Shown: positions 1 through 10,879, numbered from the stretch's first letter. The stretch is DNA of 64,000 bases from Agromyces sp. S2-1-8 (GCF_021129215.1 NZ_JAJOLP010000001.1:558001-622000), one strand, 5' to 3'. A program made the numbers and translations. Notes: generated from the letters alone by a model not told the origin.

Positions 1-503
1 ACATCCGGATGCCGCCGTCGCACAGCGACGAGGGCCTGCGAGCGGCCCTCCGCATCCGGAGCGAGCGCCCCGACATCGCGATCGTCGTGCTCTCGCAGTA
101 CGTGCAGCGGCGCTACGCGCTCGAGCTGCTCGGGGGCGAGGCATCCAGGATCGGGTACCTGCTGAAGCAGCGGATCGCCGATGTCGGCGCGTTCCGCGAC
201 GACCTCCGCCGCGTCGCCGAGGGCGGCACGGCGCTCGACCCCGAGGTGGTCGCGGTGCTCATCTCGCGCGCCGGGCGCGGCGGCGGCGACGTGCGGCGAC
301 TCACGCGCCGCCAGCGCGAGGTGCTCGCCTACATGGCGGAAGGTCGGAGCAACGCCTGGATCGGGCAACGGCTCGTGCTCACCGAGAAGGCGATCGTGCA
401 GCACACCTCGGGCATCTACGACGCGCTCGGGCTGCCCGTCACGGCCGACGATCACCGCCGGGTGCTCGCGGTGATCCGGTACCTCGACGGCGCGGCCGAC
501 TGA
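1..503 (+). CDS. LuxR-type response regulator, 5' end outside window
   Basis: C-terminal part of a two-component response regulator; the gene begins before the window. The open frame runs in at base 3 and shows the end of a receiver domain: residues I-R-M-P-P directly follow the position where the phospho-acceptor Asp is expected, so that Asp lies just outside. A strand reading IAIVVLSQY and a lysine in GYLLKQR fit beta4 and the conserved beta5 lysine. The last 65 residues form a LuxR/NarL helix-turn-helix starting at LTRRQREVLAYMAEGRSN. The paired sensor kinase is presumably upstream and not visible. Family assignment is firm; the signal and targets are unknown. Confidence 0.9.
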   Translation, partial: IRMPPSHSDEGLRAALRIRSERPDIAIVVLSQYVQRRYALELLGGEASRIGYLLKQRIADVGAFRDDLRRVAEGGTALDPEVVAVLISRAGRGGGDVRRLTRRQREVLAYMAEGRSNAWIGQRLVLTEKAIVQHTSGIYDALGLPVTADDHRRVLAVIRYLDGAAD

Positions 504-646
504 GCGAGGCGTCGCGAGGCCCCGACCCCCGTTCTGGGTGCCGCCGCCGCGGCGAATGGCGACATGGGTCCATGTCGGCGGCGGCGACGCGCGAGGAGAG
601 TGTGCGATGCGCGCCCCTACGCGAGCCACTCCCGGAAGGATCATCC

Positions 647-1567
647 ATGGCTCTGTCGACCTCCGTCCAGATGACGAACGCCGCGCTCAGCGCGGTGCGC
701 ACCGCCGACCGCGTCTCGCCCGCACTCGCCGCGGGCATCGCCGGCCCCATGTTCGAGCGCACGCGCCCGTCGCGCGTCGTGCATCCGAGCGAGCAGCCCG
801 TGCACCTCGCCGCCGAGCGGCACCCGCTGCCGCTGCCGCACGGCGACGGCGTGCTCTACGAATGGGGCACGGGCCCCCGCACCGTTCTGCTGGTGCACGG
901 CTGGCGCGGCCGCGCCTCGCAGTTCGCGCCGATCATCCGCGAGCTGCGCGCCGCGGGCTTCCACCTCGTCGCATTCGACGCACCGGCGCACGGCGACGCG
1001 GCGGGCCGGCGCACCGACATCCGTTCGTGGGTGGAGGCGATCAACCGGCTGCACCTCGAGTACGGCCGCTTCGAGGCGATCATCGGCCACTCGCTCGGCG
1101 CGCTCACGACGATGACCGCGGTGCGCGACGGCGTCTCGACGCGCGGTGTCGTCGGGCTCGCGCCGATGTCGTCGGGCCGCTACCTGTTCGACGCCTTCGC
1201 GCACGGCGTCGGTCTCAGCGAGCAGGCCGCCGCGATCCAGCGCGAGCGCTACACCCGGCGGGTCTTCCCCGACGCGTCCGACCCGTGGCGTCGTTTCGAC
1301 ACGCTCGCCGCACCGCTGCCGGCGTCGGTCGAGCTGCTGCTGCTGCACGACCGTGAAGACCGCGAGATCGACGCCGCGCAGAGCGAGCTGCTGCACGCAG
1401 CGCACGGCGACCGGTCGAGGATGCTGCTGTCCAGCGGATCCGGTCACGTCAGGCTGCTCGGGGCCGACCGCACGCTCGACGCCGTCACGGCCTTCGTCGG
1501 CGGCGGCGTCGCCGCGGTCGACCGCATCGAGCGGGGCGAGGAGCGGAGCGTGCGCACCGCCGCGTGA
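647..1567 (+). CDS. alpha/beta hydrolase
   Basis: A 306-residue cytoplasmic alpha/beta-fold hydrolase. The oxyanion-side motif LLVHGWRG is near residue 83 and the nucleophile elbow GHSLGA has Ser149. A likely acid Asp lies in LLLLHDREDREI and a catalytic His in GSGHVRLLG, so the Ser-Asp-His triad looks complete. The frame is open from 572, but the ATG at 647 is preferred because GGAAGG lies about seven bases upstream, whereas the earlier ATG has no such site. It stands alone between a response regulator and a MATE exporter on the same strand. Substrate cannot be inferred. Confidence 0.85.
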   Translation: MALSTSVQMTNAALSAVRTADRVSPALAAGIAGPMFERTRPSRVVHPSEQPVHLAAERHPLPLPHGDGVLYEWGTGPRTVLLVHGWRGRASQFAPIIRELRAAGFHLVAFDAPAHGDAAGRRTDIRSWVEAINRLHLEYGRFEAIIGHSLGALTTMTAVRDGVSTRGVVGLAPMSSGRYLFDAFAHGVGLSEQAAAIQRERYTRRVFPDASDPWRRFDTLAAPLPASVELLLLHDREDREIDAAQSELLHAAHGDRSRMLLSSGSGHVRLLGADRTLDAVTAFVGGGVAAVDRIERGEERSVRTAA

Positions 1568-1680
1568 GCCGGGCCGGCGCGCAGCCCGAGCGCCGCGCCG
1601 GTTCCCGAAGACGACCGGATGCCGGAGCGCCCCGGCCGGCATCCGGTCGTGTCACCGGCCCGACGTAGGCTCGAGGGCAC

Positions 1681-3102
1681 ATGAATCGCTCCGACGCCTC
1701 CGAACCGGGCACCGCCGGCACCACGGGCTCGTCGACCGACCCGACCGACCCCGCCGCGAGCTCCGCGGCCGCACGGTCGGCGGGGCGCGCCGTCGACCGC
1801 GACATCCTCCGCCTCGCGATTCCCGCGCTCGGCGCGCTCATCGCCGAACCGCTGTTCCTGCTGGCCGACACGGCGATGGTCGGCCACCTCGGTGCGGAGC
1901 CCCTCGCCGGGCTCGGGCTCGCGAGCGCGGTGCTGCAGACGATCATCGGGCTGATGGTGTTCCTCGCCTACGCCACGACGCCCGCGGTCGCCCGCAGGCT
2001 CGGCGCCGGCGACCTGCGCGGCGCGGTCGCGTCGGGCATCGACGGGCTCTGGCTCGCCCTCGGCATCGGCATCGTGCTCGCCGTCGGCGGGTGGTTCGCG
2101 GCACCGTGGCTCGTGGGGCTGTTCGGGGCGACGAGCGAAGTCACGGCCGAGGCATCCACGTACCTGTCGATCTCGATGGGCGGCCTGCCGGCGATGCTGA
2201 TCGTGTTCGCGGCGACCGGACTCCTGCGCGGCCTGCAGGACACGAAGACCCCGCTCTGGGTCGCGGGCATCGGCTTCGCCGTCAACATCGCGCTCAACTA
2301 CGTGTTCATCTACGTCGCGGGGTGGGGCATCGCGGGCTCGGCCGTCGGCACGGTGATCGCGCAGTGGGGCATGGTCGTCGTCTACCTCGTCGTCGTCGCG
2401 ACGCACGCGCGCCGGGCGGGGGCGAGCCCGTGGCCCCACCACGCCGGGGTGCTGCGCGGGGCGAAGTCGGGCGGCTGGCTGTTCGTGCGCACCGCGAGCC
2501 TGCGCGTCGCGCTGCTGCTCGCCACCTGGGCGGCGACCTCGCTCGGGTCGAACGAGCTCGCCGCGTTCCAGGTCGCGATGACGATCTACTTCACGCTCGG
2601 TTTCGCGCTCGACGCGCTCGCGATCGCCGCACAGGCCCTCGTCGGGCGAGGGCTCGGCGCCGGCGACGTCACGGCCGTCCGGCGCGTGCTGCGACGCTGC
2701 ATCGAGTGGGGCATCGGGTCGGGTGCGGCCATCGGGGCGCTGCTCATCGCGCTCGCCTGGGTGCTGCCCGGGCTGTTCACGAGCTCGGCCGAGGTGGCCG
2801 CCCTGCTGCCGCCGGCGCTCGTCGTGCTCGGCCTGTCGGCACCGCTCGGCGGCCTCGTCTTCGTGCTCGACGGCGTGCTCATCGGCGCCGGCGACGCCCG
2901 CTACCTCGCCTGGACGGGCCTCGTGAACCTCGCCGTGTTCGTGCCGCTCGCCCTCGGCGTCGCGTCGGTGGCCCCGCCGGGTGCCGCGGGGCCCGCCTGG
3001 CTCATGGCGGCGTTCGCCATCGGCTACCTGGCGGCGCGCGCGGTGACCCTCGGGCTCCGGGCGCGCGGCGAGCGGTGGATGGTCACGGGCGCGCCCGCCT
3101 GA
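1681..3102 (+). CDS. MATE family efflux transporter (DinF/NorM type)
   Basis: A 473-residue polytopic membrane protein with about twelve hydrophobic segments after a Ser/Thr/Asp-rich N-terminal tail of about 35 residues. DILRLAIPALGALIAEPLFLL and DTAMVGHLG, near residues 40-65, are the usual MATE helix 1-2 signature, and GLLRGLQDTKTPLW is the conserved loop in the first half. Such proteins export cationic drugs or metabolites using Na+ or H+ gradients; the length and pattern resemble the DinF branch. It ends in a convergent gap facing the M20 hydrolase. Family is clear, substrate unknown. Confidence 0.92.
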   Translation: MNRSDASEPGTAGTTGSSTDPTDPAASSAAARSAGRAVDRDILRLAIPALGALIAEPLFLLADTAMVGHLGAEPLAGLGLASAVLQTIIGLMVFLAYATTPAVARRLGAGDLRGAVASGIDGLWLALGIGIVLAVGGWFAAPWLVGLFGATSEVTAEASTYLSISMGGLPAMLIVFAATGLLRGLQDTKTPLWVAGIGFAVNIALNYVFIYVAGWGIAGSAVGTVIAQWGMVVVYLVVVATHARRAGASPWPHHAGVLRGAKSGGWLFVRTASLRVALLLATWAATSLGSNELAAFQVAMTIYFTLGFALDALAIAAQALVGRGLGAGDVTAVRRVLRRCIEWGIGSGAAIGALLIALAWVLPGLFTSSAEVAALLPPALVVLGLSAPLGGLVFVLDGVLIGAGDARYLAWTGLVNLAVFVPLALGVASVAPPGAAGPAWLMAAFAIGYLAARAVTLGLRARGERWMVTGAPA

Positions 3103-3143
3103 CCTCGACCGGGCCGGTCACGCCCGCTGCCCCGCTGAAGGAG

Positions 3144-3170
3144 GTTCTCGCGCGAGAACGAGGTTGCAAC
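3144..3170. repeat. two adjacent perfect palindromes between convergent genes
   Basis: GTTCTCGCGCGAGAAC (3144-3159) is a perfect 16-bp dyad and GTTGCAAC (3163-3170) a perfect 8-bp dyad. Both are preceded by GAGGTT or AGGTT and are flanked by CTGAAG (3135-3140) and its complement CTTCAG (3174-3179). The site lies between the convergent ends of the MATE and M20 genes. It could act as a bidirectional terminator (6-bp stem with GCGC loop inside a larger stem) or as a protein-binding site; there is no T-tract. Confidence 0.5.
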
Positions 3171-3220
3171 TCGCTTCAGGCGCGACGACTCACCTCAGGC
3201 GCATCGAGACGACCGCGGGT

Positions 3221-4450
3221 CTACCCGACCGACGCACCGAGCCACTCGCGCGCGGCGGCGACGAGGGCCGCGACGCCGCTCTCGAGGGTCGGGTCGATGA
3301 CCGGCGCGAACTTCGGCGAGTGGTTCGAGGGCAGGTTCTCGGGCAGTCGCCCCGCGGCGAGCGCGGCCGGGTCGAACAGCGACGGGTCGAATCCGCCGAG
3401 GAACCAGTAGACGAGCGGCACGCCCGCGGCGGTCGCGAAGACGCCGACGTCCTCGCTGCCCGAGACGACGCCCGGGTCGAACACCCGCCCCTCGCCGAGC
3501 GCACGGCGCAGCGCCGCGGCGGTGCGCTCCGAGGCATCCGCGTCGTTGACGGTGGCCGGGAACCGCGCGCCGTAGTCGAAGTGGGGGTCACGAGGGGCGC
3601 CCGAGGCGGCCGCTTCGCCCGTCGCGATGCGCTCGATCGCGGTGAGCACCTTCGTGCGCACCGACTCGTCGAAGCTGCGCACGTTGATGCCGAGCATCGC
3701 CTCGGACGGGATGATGTTGTGCTTCGTGCCGGCGTGCAACTGCCCGACGGTGACGACGGCGGCATCGGTCGCGGCGATCTCGCGGGCGACGACCCCCTGC
3801 AGCCGCACGGTGATCGCCGCGGCGAGCAGCACCGGGTCGATCGTCGCCTCGGGGCGCGAGCCGTGGCCGCCGACGCCGTGCACGCGCACCGTCAGCTCGT
3901 CGGCCGCCGCCATCGCGACGCCGGCGTGCACGCCCGCGAATCCCGCGGGCAGCGGGGCGACGTGCTGGCCCAGCACGATGTCGGGCCGGGGCACGCGGTC
4001 GAAGAGGCCGTCGGCGACCATCGACTCGGCACCGCCGCCGAGCTCTTCGGCGGGCTGGAAGACGACGACGAGCGCGCCCGACCACCGGGAGCGCTCGGCG
4101 GCCATCCGTTCGGCCGCACCGAGCAGGCACGTCACGTGCACGTCGTGGCCGCATGCGTGCATCACCGGCACGTCGTTGCCGTCGGCGTCCGTCCCGCGTG
4201 CGGTGCTGGCGTATGGCAGTCCGGTGTCCTCGAGCACGGGCAGCGCGTCCATGTCGGCGCGCAGCAGCACCGTCGGGCCGGCGCCGTTCGCGAGCACGCC
4301 CGCGACGCCGGTGGTGCCGAGCCCCGTCACGACGTCGAAACCGAGCCCGGTCAGGGTCTCCGCGACGATGGCGGCGGTGCGGTGCTCCTGGAACGAGAGT
4401 TCGGGGTTGGCGTGCAGGTCGCGGTAGATCGCTGCGAGGTCGAGGCTCAT
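3221..4450 (-). CDS. M20 family amidohydrolase / N-acyl amino acid hydrolase
   Basis: A 409-residue metallo-amidohydrolase of the M20D (hippurate hydrolase, indole-acetyl-amino-acid hydrolase, N-acyl amino acid deacylase) type. Visible motifs are LLRADMDALPV, the metal-binding HACGHDVH, the catalytic and metal-binding pair in QPAEELGGGAESM, LGQHVAP, and a late GSEDVGVFA. It starts at an ATG 33 bases after the stop of the upstream LacI-type gene, so the two are probably one transcript and this enzyme is the likely target of that regulator. It would release amino acids from N-acylated or small peptide substrates in the cytoplasm; the exact substrate is unknown. Confidence 0.9.
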   Translation of the reverse strand: MSLDLAAIYRDLHANPELSFQEHRTAAIVAETLTGLGFDVVTGLGTTGVAGVLANGAGPTVLLRADMDALPVLEDTGLPYASTARGTDADGNDVPVMHACGHDVHVTCLLGAAERMAAERSRWSGALVVVFQPAEELGGGAESMVADGLFDRVPRPDIVLGQHVAPLPAGFAGVHAGVAMAAADELTVRVHGVGGHGSRPEATIDPVLLAAAITVRLQGVVAREIAATDAAVVTVGQLHAGTKHNIIPSEAMLGINVRSFDESVRTKVLTAIERIATGEAAASGAPRDPHFDYGARFPATVNDADASERTAAALRRALGEGRVFDPGVVSGSEDVGVFATAAGVPLVYWFLGGFDPSLFDPAALAAGRLPENLPSNHSPKFAPVIDPTLESGVAALVAAAREWLGASVG

Positions 4451-4483
4451 GCGGTCAGCCTACGACCGGCCCTCGCTCTGCCC

Positions 4484-5560
4484 TCAGCGGGCGGGCGGCG
4501 GGGCGGTCGTGTCGCCGACGTGCAGGGTGCTCGTGAAGCAGACCGACTCGGGCGACTCGCCCGCGAGCAGGCTCACGACCGCCTCGCCGGCGGCCCGCCC
4601 CTTCGCGACCGACGGCTGCGAGAGCGTCGTCAGGTCGTGCTGCAGCCCGTCGACGCGGATGCCGTCGAACCCGATGACGCTGAGCTCGGCCGGCACGGCG
4701 ATGCCGAGCTCCTCGGCGGCGCGGATCACGCCGGCCGCGAGCAGGTCGCTCTGCGCGATGATCGCAGTCGGACGCGTCGCGGGGTCGGCGAGCAGCGCGC
4801 GGGCGGCCTCGAGGCCCTCTTCGATCGAGCTCGCCCCGGCGACCTGGCCGGTGATGTCGGGGAAGATCTCGCGGGCCCCCGCGAGCCGGTCGCGTGCGGT
4901 CGCCGCGGTGCCCGACTGCTCGAGCTCGGGGGTGAGCGGCCCGCGCGTTCGCGCCGCGTCGAAGGGCAGCGTCACGAGTGCGACGCGCGTGTGCCCGAGC
5001 TTGCGCAGGTAGTCGGCGCCCCGCCGGGTGGCCTGGTGGTTGTCGATCGAGATCTCGGGCAGGCCCTCGCCGGTGTCGCCCTCGATGGCGACGGCGGGGA
5101 TGCCTCGGCGCCGGAGCGCCTCGATCGACACCGCCAGTCGCGGGCTGCACCCGATGAGCACGACCGCATCGACGGGGGCGCTCTCGATGTTGACGGCGTT
5201 CTCGCCGGGTTCGCCGGTGTCGGTGAGCAGCAGCAGGCCGGCGCCGAGCGGGGCGATGCCCTCGGTGATGCCGTCGAGCATCTGGATCTTCACCGGGTCG
5301 AGGAACGCCGCTCGCACCCGCTCCTCGAGCACGACGCCGACGATGCCCGACCGCCCCTGCCGCAGCGAGCGGGCGCGCGGGTCGGGCCCGCCGTAGCCGA
5401 GCGCGGCGGCCGCGTCGAGCACGCGCTGCTTCGTCGCGTCCGAGACGGGGCCGGACCCGCTGAATGCGAGCGAGGCCGTCGACGCGGAGACGCCGGCCTT
5501 CGCGGCGACGTCGGCGAGCGTCGGCCGGGAGGCGGCCGGGGCTGCGGGTTCGGGCTGCAT
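4484..5560 (-). CDS. LacI family transcriptional regulator
   Basis: A 358-residue LacI/GalR repressor. The HTH begins TLADVAAKAGVSASTASLAFSG around residue 13, followed by the hinge helix (RARSLRQGRSG) and a periplasmic-binding-like effector domain ending in IGFDGIRVDGL...LTTLSQP. The frame is open further upstream, but this ATG puts the HTH at the normal N-terminal position. It probably heads an operon with the M20 hydrolase. A dyad with a central CG, CGAATCGATTCG, lies 17-28 bases upstream of the start and is a likely autoregulatory operator. The same core recurs inside a 26-bp palindrome upstream of the MFS gene at 14294, suggesting a second target. Confidence 0.9.
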   Translation of the reverse strand: MQPEPAAPAASRPTLADVAAKAGVSASTASLAFSGSGPVSDATKQRVLDAAAALGYGGPDPRARSLRQGRSGIVGVVLEERVRAAFLDPVKIQMLDGITEGIAPLGAGLLLLTDTGEPGENAVNIESAPVDAVVLIGCSPRLAVSIEALRRRGIPAVAIEGDTGEGLPEISIDNHQATRRGADYLRKLGHTRVALVTLPFDAARTRGPLTPELEQSGTAATARDRLAGAREIFPDITGQVAGASSIEEGLEAARALLADPATRPTAIIAQSDLLAAGVIRAAEELGIAVPAELSVIGFDGIRVDGLQHDLTTLSQPSVAKGRAAGEAVVSLLAGESPESVCFTSTLHVGDTTAPPPAR

Positions 5561-5576
5561 GCGCCCGATTCTAGGC

Positions 5577-5588
5577 CGAATCGATTCG
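5577..5588. promoter_or_regulatory. candidate LacI-family operator (autoregulation)
   Basis: CGAATCGATTCG is a perfect 12-bp palindrome with the central C-G step typical of LacI-family operators, just upstream of the regulator gene that starts at 5560. With the following A it forms a 13-mer found again at 14227-14239. Binding is inferred, not shown. Confidence 0.6.
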
Positions 5589-5631
5589 AAGACGTCCGGG
5601 CCCGCCGCCGCACCGCGTCGCGACGGCGGCG

Positions 5632-6063
5632 TCAGGCCTGCTCCGAGAGTTCCTTCACCTTCGCGACGAGCGTGTCCCACATCGCCTTCGAGTGCTGCGC
5701 GGCCTCGGCCGTCGGATTGTTGTCCTGGGTGAGCGTCAGCTCGGTCGCCCCGCCGGCATCTCGCAGGGCCCAGGTCAGGGTGTGGTGGTGCTCGGGCGCA
5801 TCGGCCTCGCCGCTCAGCGGGCTGAAGTGGGTGTGCACGAGGCGCTCGGGCGGTGCGAACTCGAGCACGACGCCGTGGTCCTCGTAGGGCTTCCCCTCCC
5901 AGACTCCGCGCCAGCGGATCGGGCCGCCCACCGACCAATCGGTCACGAGCTCGGTGCCGAACATGAACTCACGCGCCGCGGCCGGGTCGGTCACCACCGC
6001 CCAGACGCGCTCGCGCGGCGCGTCGATCGTGATGCTCGAGACCGCATCGAAGTGCCCAGCCAT
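5632..6063 (-). CDS. SRPBCC / AHSA1 domain protein
   Basis: A 143-residue START-like (SRPBCC, Aha1-C-type) protein: FDAVSSITIDAPRERVWAVV opens the fold, followed by RWRGVWEGKPYEDHGVV and a closing TLTQDN...WDTLVAKVKELSE helix. Such proteins bind hydrophobic ligands or act as small enzymes and are often stand-alone genes. Two ATGs are adjacent; the second (6063) is chosen because the purine-rich GAGGGGAG then sits six bases upstream. It is the last gene before the convergent/tandem kbl end and has no clear functional partner. Function is not predictable beyond the fold. Confidence 0.85.
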   Translation of the reverse strand: MAGHFDAVSSITIDAPRERVWAVVTDPAAAREFMFGTELVTDWSVGGPIRWRGVWEGKPYEDHGVVLEFAPPERLVHTHFSPLSGEADAPEHHHTLTWALRDAGGATELTLTQDNNPTAEAAQHSKAMWDTLVAKVKELSEQA

Positions 6064-6179
6064 CATCGTCTCCCCTCGCTTCGTCGCCGAACGGCGATCT
6101 CCGCTCATGGTTCGGGATTCAGGCTACGCCGGGCCGATCGCGCCGGTCTTGCAGATACGCGACACCGGCGGCGCCGGCC

Positions 6180-7364
<1,185 letters not shown>

Positions 7365-7365
7365 C

Positions 7366-8409
7366 TCAGACCTCCGTCCAGTCGAGGATGACCTTGCCGA
7401 CGCCGCCAGAGGCGGCCACGTCGAACGCCTGCCGCCAGTCGCGTGCGGCGAAGCGGTCGCTGATGATCGACGCCACGCGCGAGCGCAGCTCGCTCGAGGT
7501 CTGCAGCATCGCCGACATCGAGTTCCAGGTCTCGAACATCTCACGGCCGTAGATGCCCTTGAGGGTCAGCATGTGGGTCACGACCTTGCCCCAGTCGATC
7601 GCATAGGGCTCGGAGGGCAGGCCGAGCATCGCGATGCGGCCGCCGTGGTTCATGTTCTCGATCATCTCGGGCAGCGCCTTCGGCGACCCGCTCATCTCGA
7701 AGCCGACGTCGAAGCCCTCGCGCATGCCGAGCCGCGACTGCACCTCGCGCACGCGCTCCTTCGAGACGTCCACGACCGCGTCGGCGCCCATCTCCATCGC
7801 CAGCGAGAGCCGCGACGGCGAGACATCCGAGGCGACGATGAACCGCGCGCCGACGTGGCGGGCGACCGCGATCGACATGAGGCCGATCGGGCCGCAACCC
7901 GTGACGAGCACGTCTTCGCCGACGACCGAGAAGGCGAGGGCGGTGTGCACGGCATTGCCGAACGGGTCGAAGATCGCGCCGACCTCGGGGTCGACGGGCG
8001 AGTGGTGCACCCACACGTTCTCGCCCGGGATCACCACGTACTCGGCGAACGCGCCGTCGCGGTGGAGGCCCACGCCCTGCGTGCGGATGCACATCTGACG
8101 GCGGCCGGCACGGCAGTTGCGGCACATCCCGCAGACGACGTGCCCCTCGCCCGACACGCGGTCGCCGACGGCGACGTCGTGCACGAGCTCGCCGACCTCG
8201 ACGACCTCGCCGTAGAACTCGTGACCGGGGATCAGCGGAGTGCGGATCTCGGACGCGGCCCAGTCGTCCCACTTCTCGATGTGCAGGTCGGTGCCGCAGA
8301 TTCCGGTGCGCAGCACCCGGATCTTCACGTCGGCGGGACCGGGCTCGGGCTCGGGCCGCTCGACGAACTCGAAACCGGCGCCCGGGGCGGCTTTGTAGAG
8401 GGCCTTCAT
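7366..8409 (-). CDS. tdh: L-threonine 3-dehydrogenase
   Basis: A 347-residue zinc-dependent medium-chain dehydrogenase oxidising L-threonine to 2-amino-3-oxobutyrate with NAD+. It has the catalytic zinc Cys in [13 protein letters not shown], the [12 protein letters not shown] helix, a four-cysteine structural zinc lobe around [15 protein letters not shown], and a Rossmann motif [29 protein letters not shown] is characteristic of threonine dehydrogenases as opposed to generic alcohol dehydrogenases. The ATG giving MKALYKA matches the normal start. A 128-base gap separates it from the upstream oxidoreductase, so tdh-kbl may have its own promoter. Confidence 0.95.
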   Translation of the reverse strand: MKALYKAAPGAGFEFVERPEPEPGPADVKIRVLRTGICGTDLHIEKWDDWAASEIRTPLIPGHEFYGEVVEVGELVHDVAVGDRVSGEGHVVCGMCRNCRAGRRQMCIRTQGVGLHRDGAFAEYVVIPGENVWVHHSPVDPEVGAIFDPFGNAVHTALAFSVVGEDVLVTGCGPIGLMSIAVARHVGARFIVASDVSPSRLSLAMEMGADAVVDVSKERVREVQSRLGMREGFDVGFEMSGSPKALPEMIENMNHGGRIAMLGLPSEPYAIDWGKVVTHMLTLKGIYGREMFETWNSMSAMLQTSSELRSRVASIISDRFAARDWRQAFDVAASGGVGKVILDWTEV

Positions 8410-8537
8410 CGCTTCGAAAACTCCGTTGTTCGGCGCACGAACCGCTGGGTGCGGCGGCTCATGCGAGTGGTCCGGTGGGTGCGCCGGATGACTCAGCCAT
8501 CGTACCGGCGCGAGGTCGGGGTCGGCGGCGGGACGCC

Positions 8538-9728
8538 TCAGGCCGGCGTCGCGGCCGGCTCGACCTGCCCGGCCTCGAAGTACGCGACGAGTGCGGGGTC
8601 GAGCGGCGGCACCTCGAGCGTGCCGCCGTCGCTGCGCAGCGACTCCGTCGCCCGGATGCCGACGGCGACCGCCTCGCGGGCTGCGACCGGCGAGGTCTCG
8701 GTGAGGCCGCCGTCGCGCACGAAGCGGAGGAACTCGGCGACGAGCAGCGCGTCGGCGCCGTCGTGCCCCACGTCCTCGGGCGACTCGGGCACGATGAAGG
8801 TCTCGTCGGCAGGCGCCGCGCCCTGGTGGCGGCGGTTCCAGAGGCCGACCTCGGAGCCCGAGACGTCGCCGAAGTTCTCGATGCGGCCCTCGGTGCCGAT
8901 GACGGTGTAGTTGCGCCAGTAGTCGGGCGTGAAGTGGCACTGCTGGTAGCTCGCGAGCACGCCGTTGCCGAGCCGCATGTTGACCATCGAGATGTCCTCG
9001 ACGTCGATCACCGGGTTCAGCCCGGTCTGCGCGGTCGGCGGCCAGTTGTCGAGGCTGAACCAGTCGCGCATCCGCTCGCCCGCGCGGTCGCGCCGGTCGT
9101 CGATGTCGCCGTAGACGCTGAGCGAGCCCATGGCCTGCACCTCGGTCGTGTAGGCGCCCGCGAGCCAGTGGATGACGTCGAGGTCGTGCGCGCCCTTCTG
9201 CAGCAGCAGGCCCGTGGTCTTCTCGCGCTCGGCGTGCCAGTCCTTGAAGTAGAAGTCGCCGCCGTTGCCGACGAAGTGGCGGCACCAGATCGCCTTGACC
9301 TCGCCGATGCGGCCCTCGAGGATCAGCCGGCGCATGAGGAGCACGACCGACATGTGGCGCATGTTGTGGCCGACGTAGAGCCGGGTGCCGGTGCGGCGGG
9401 CGGTCTCGAGGATCGCGTCGGCGTCCTCGACGGTCACGGCGAGCGGCTTCTCGCAGAAGACGGGCACCCCCGCCTCGAGCGCCGCGATCGCGACCGACGC
9501 GTGCTGGTGGTCGGGGGTCAGCACCATCACCGCGTCGACGCCGCTCGCGAGCAGCTCGTCGAGCGAGTCGGTGACGGTCGCCTCGGGCAGCGCCGCACGC
9601 GCCTCCGCGCGCGAGCGCTCGGACAGGTCGCAGACGCCCGTCACGCGGGAGCCCCGTCCGGGCCGGTGCGCCTCGTGCACGAGGGTCGCGCGCGCGCCGA
9701 AGCCGACGATGCCGATGTTCAGATCCAC
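8538..9728 (-). CDS. Gfo/Idh/MocA family oxidoreductase
   Basis: A 396-residue NAD(P)-dependent sugar oxidoreductase. The N-terminal Rossmann strand is [20 protein letters not shown], the [12 protein letters not shown] motif (around residue 95) carries the catalytic Lys, and [16 protein letters not shown] supplies the conserved D..H pair of the C-terminal fold. It follows a LacI regulator and an ABC importer in the same direction, separated from the regulator by 49 bases, so it likely oxidises the imported sugar or a derivative. The exact substrate (for example a glycoside or sugar acid) cannot be read from sequence. Confidence 0.9.
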   Translation of the reverse strand: MDLNIGIVGFGARATLVHEAHRPGRGSRVTGVCDLSERSRAEARAALPEATVTDSLDELLASGVDAVMVLTPDHQHASVAIAALEAGVPVFCEKPLAVTVEDADAILETARRTGTRLYVGHNMRHMSVVLLMRRLILEGRIGEVKAIWCRHFVGNGGDFYFKDWHAEREKTTGLLLQKGAHDLDVIHWLAGAYTTEVQAMGSLSVYGDIDDRRDRAGERMRDWFSLDNWPPTAQTGLNPVIDVEDISMVNMRLGNGVLASYQQCHFTPDYWRNYTVIGTEGRIENFGDVSGSEVGLWNRRHQGAAPADETFIVPESPEDVGHDGADALLVAEFLRFVRDGGLTETSPVAAREAVAVGIRATESLRSDGGTLEVPPLDPALVAYFEAGQVEPAATPA

Positions 9729-9777
9729 GGGGTGGTGCTCCTTCGAGTCTTCCTGCGCGAGTTCGCGTCGCAGGGGG

Positions 9778-10875
9778 TCACAGCGTGCGCACCGCGCGCG
9801 GCGGTGCGTCCAGATCGGTCGAGCCGCCCGGGACGAGCGACCAGGGGAATTCGTGCAGGCGGGGCTCGGTCGCGCCCGAGTCGAGGGCTCGCGCGACGAT
9901 GATCTCGGCCTGCCTGCGATAGAAGTCCGTCGGGCCGACGGTGGTGAGGGTCGGGGCGATCGACTGCGCGTCGGGGGTGTTGCCGACGCCGATCACGGCG
10001 ACGTCGTGCGGCACCCTGAGGCCCAGCATGTGCGCCGCGTTGATCGCCGCGATCGCGGCGAAGTCGGTCGTCGCGTAGATCGCCGTGGGGCGGTCGTCGC
10101 GCGAGAGCAGGGCGACCGCCGCGGCGAACGCGCTCGCCTGCGTGTTCGCGTAGGTCGCGGTGTGCTCGGGCACCACGGGCAGCCCGCGCTCGCGCATGCG
10201 AGCGAGGTACGGGGTGTACCGCGAGTGCTCGGGTGCACGCACGGCGTCCTCGGCCACGAGGCATCCGATCGCGGTGTGCCGTTCGAGCAGGTGGTCCATC
10301 GCGAGGTAGCAGCCGGGGATCGCGTCGGAGCGGATCACGTCGTAGCCGTCGGGCTCGAGCGTCTCGCTGAAGACGACGAGCCGCTGGCCGCGTTCGGCGA
10401 GCGCCTGCAGGTGGCGCCTGACCTCGTCGCTGCCGACCGCGGCGTCGAGGTAGGCGACGTCGCTCTCGACCCGTTCGAGCGCGGCGTACCAGTCGCCGTC
10501 GGCCAGGATCAGCGTCGTGAGGCCGTGCCGGTTCGCCTCGTCGTTGACCGCGGCCGCGACGGCGAGCGACCACGGGTCGCTCAGCATGTGCAGCGAGAGC
10601 TGCACGGTGTCGCTGCGGCCGGTGCGAATCGTGCGGGCGGCGCGGTTGGGCCGGTAGTTCAGCTGCTCGGCGGCCTCGAGCACGCGCTTGGCCGTCGCCT
10701 CGGCGACGCCCGAGCCGCCGCCGGAGCGGCCCGAGAACACGTACGACACCGTCGCCGTCGAGACGCCGGCGAGCTCGGCGACCATCCGCAGCGTGGGGCG
10801 GCGGCGCACGTTCGTGCCCCCTGCCGGGCCGGAGCTTCCGTGCGCCGTCGAGCCTCCCGCATTCGCCCGCACCAT
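9778..10875 (-). CDS. LacI family transcriptional regulator of the sugar ABC operon
   Basis: A 365-residue LacI-type regulator. After a Gly/Ser/Ala-rich N-terminal extension of about 27 residues comes the HTH, PTLRMVAELAGVSTATVSYVFSG, the hinge (NYRPNRAARTIRTGRSD) and the effector-binding domain. The ATG at 10875 is preferred over the preceding GTG because AAGGGG is then seven bases upstream. It lies within an operon of binding protein, two permeases, this gene and an oxidoreductase, overlapping closely with the permease end. It is the natural candidate for the 30-bp palindrome upstream of the operon at 14085-14114. The long extension before the HTH is unusual, so a later start is possible. 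Confidence 0.88.
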   Translation of the reverse strand: MVRANAGGSTAHGSSGPAGGTNVRRRPTLRMVAELAGVSTATVSYVFSGRSGGGSGVAEATAKRVLEAAEQLNYRPNRAARTIRTGRSDTVQLSLHMLSDPWSLAVAAAVNDEANRHGLTTLILADGDWYAALERVESDVAYLDAAVGSDEVRRHLQALAERGQRLVVFSETLEPDGYDVIRSDAIPGCYLAMDHLLERHTAIGCLVAEDAVRAPEHSRYTPYLARMRERGLPVVPEHTATYANTQASAFAAAVALLSRDDRPTAIYATTDFAAIAAINAAHMLGLRVPHDVAVIGVGNTPDAQSIAPTLTTVGPTDFYRRQAEIIVARALDSGATEPRLHEFPWSLVPGGSTDLDAPPRAVRTL

Positions 10876-10879
10876 CACG

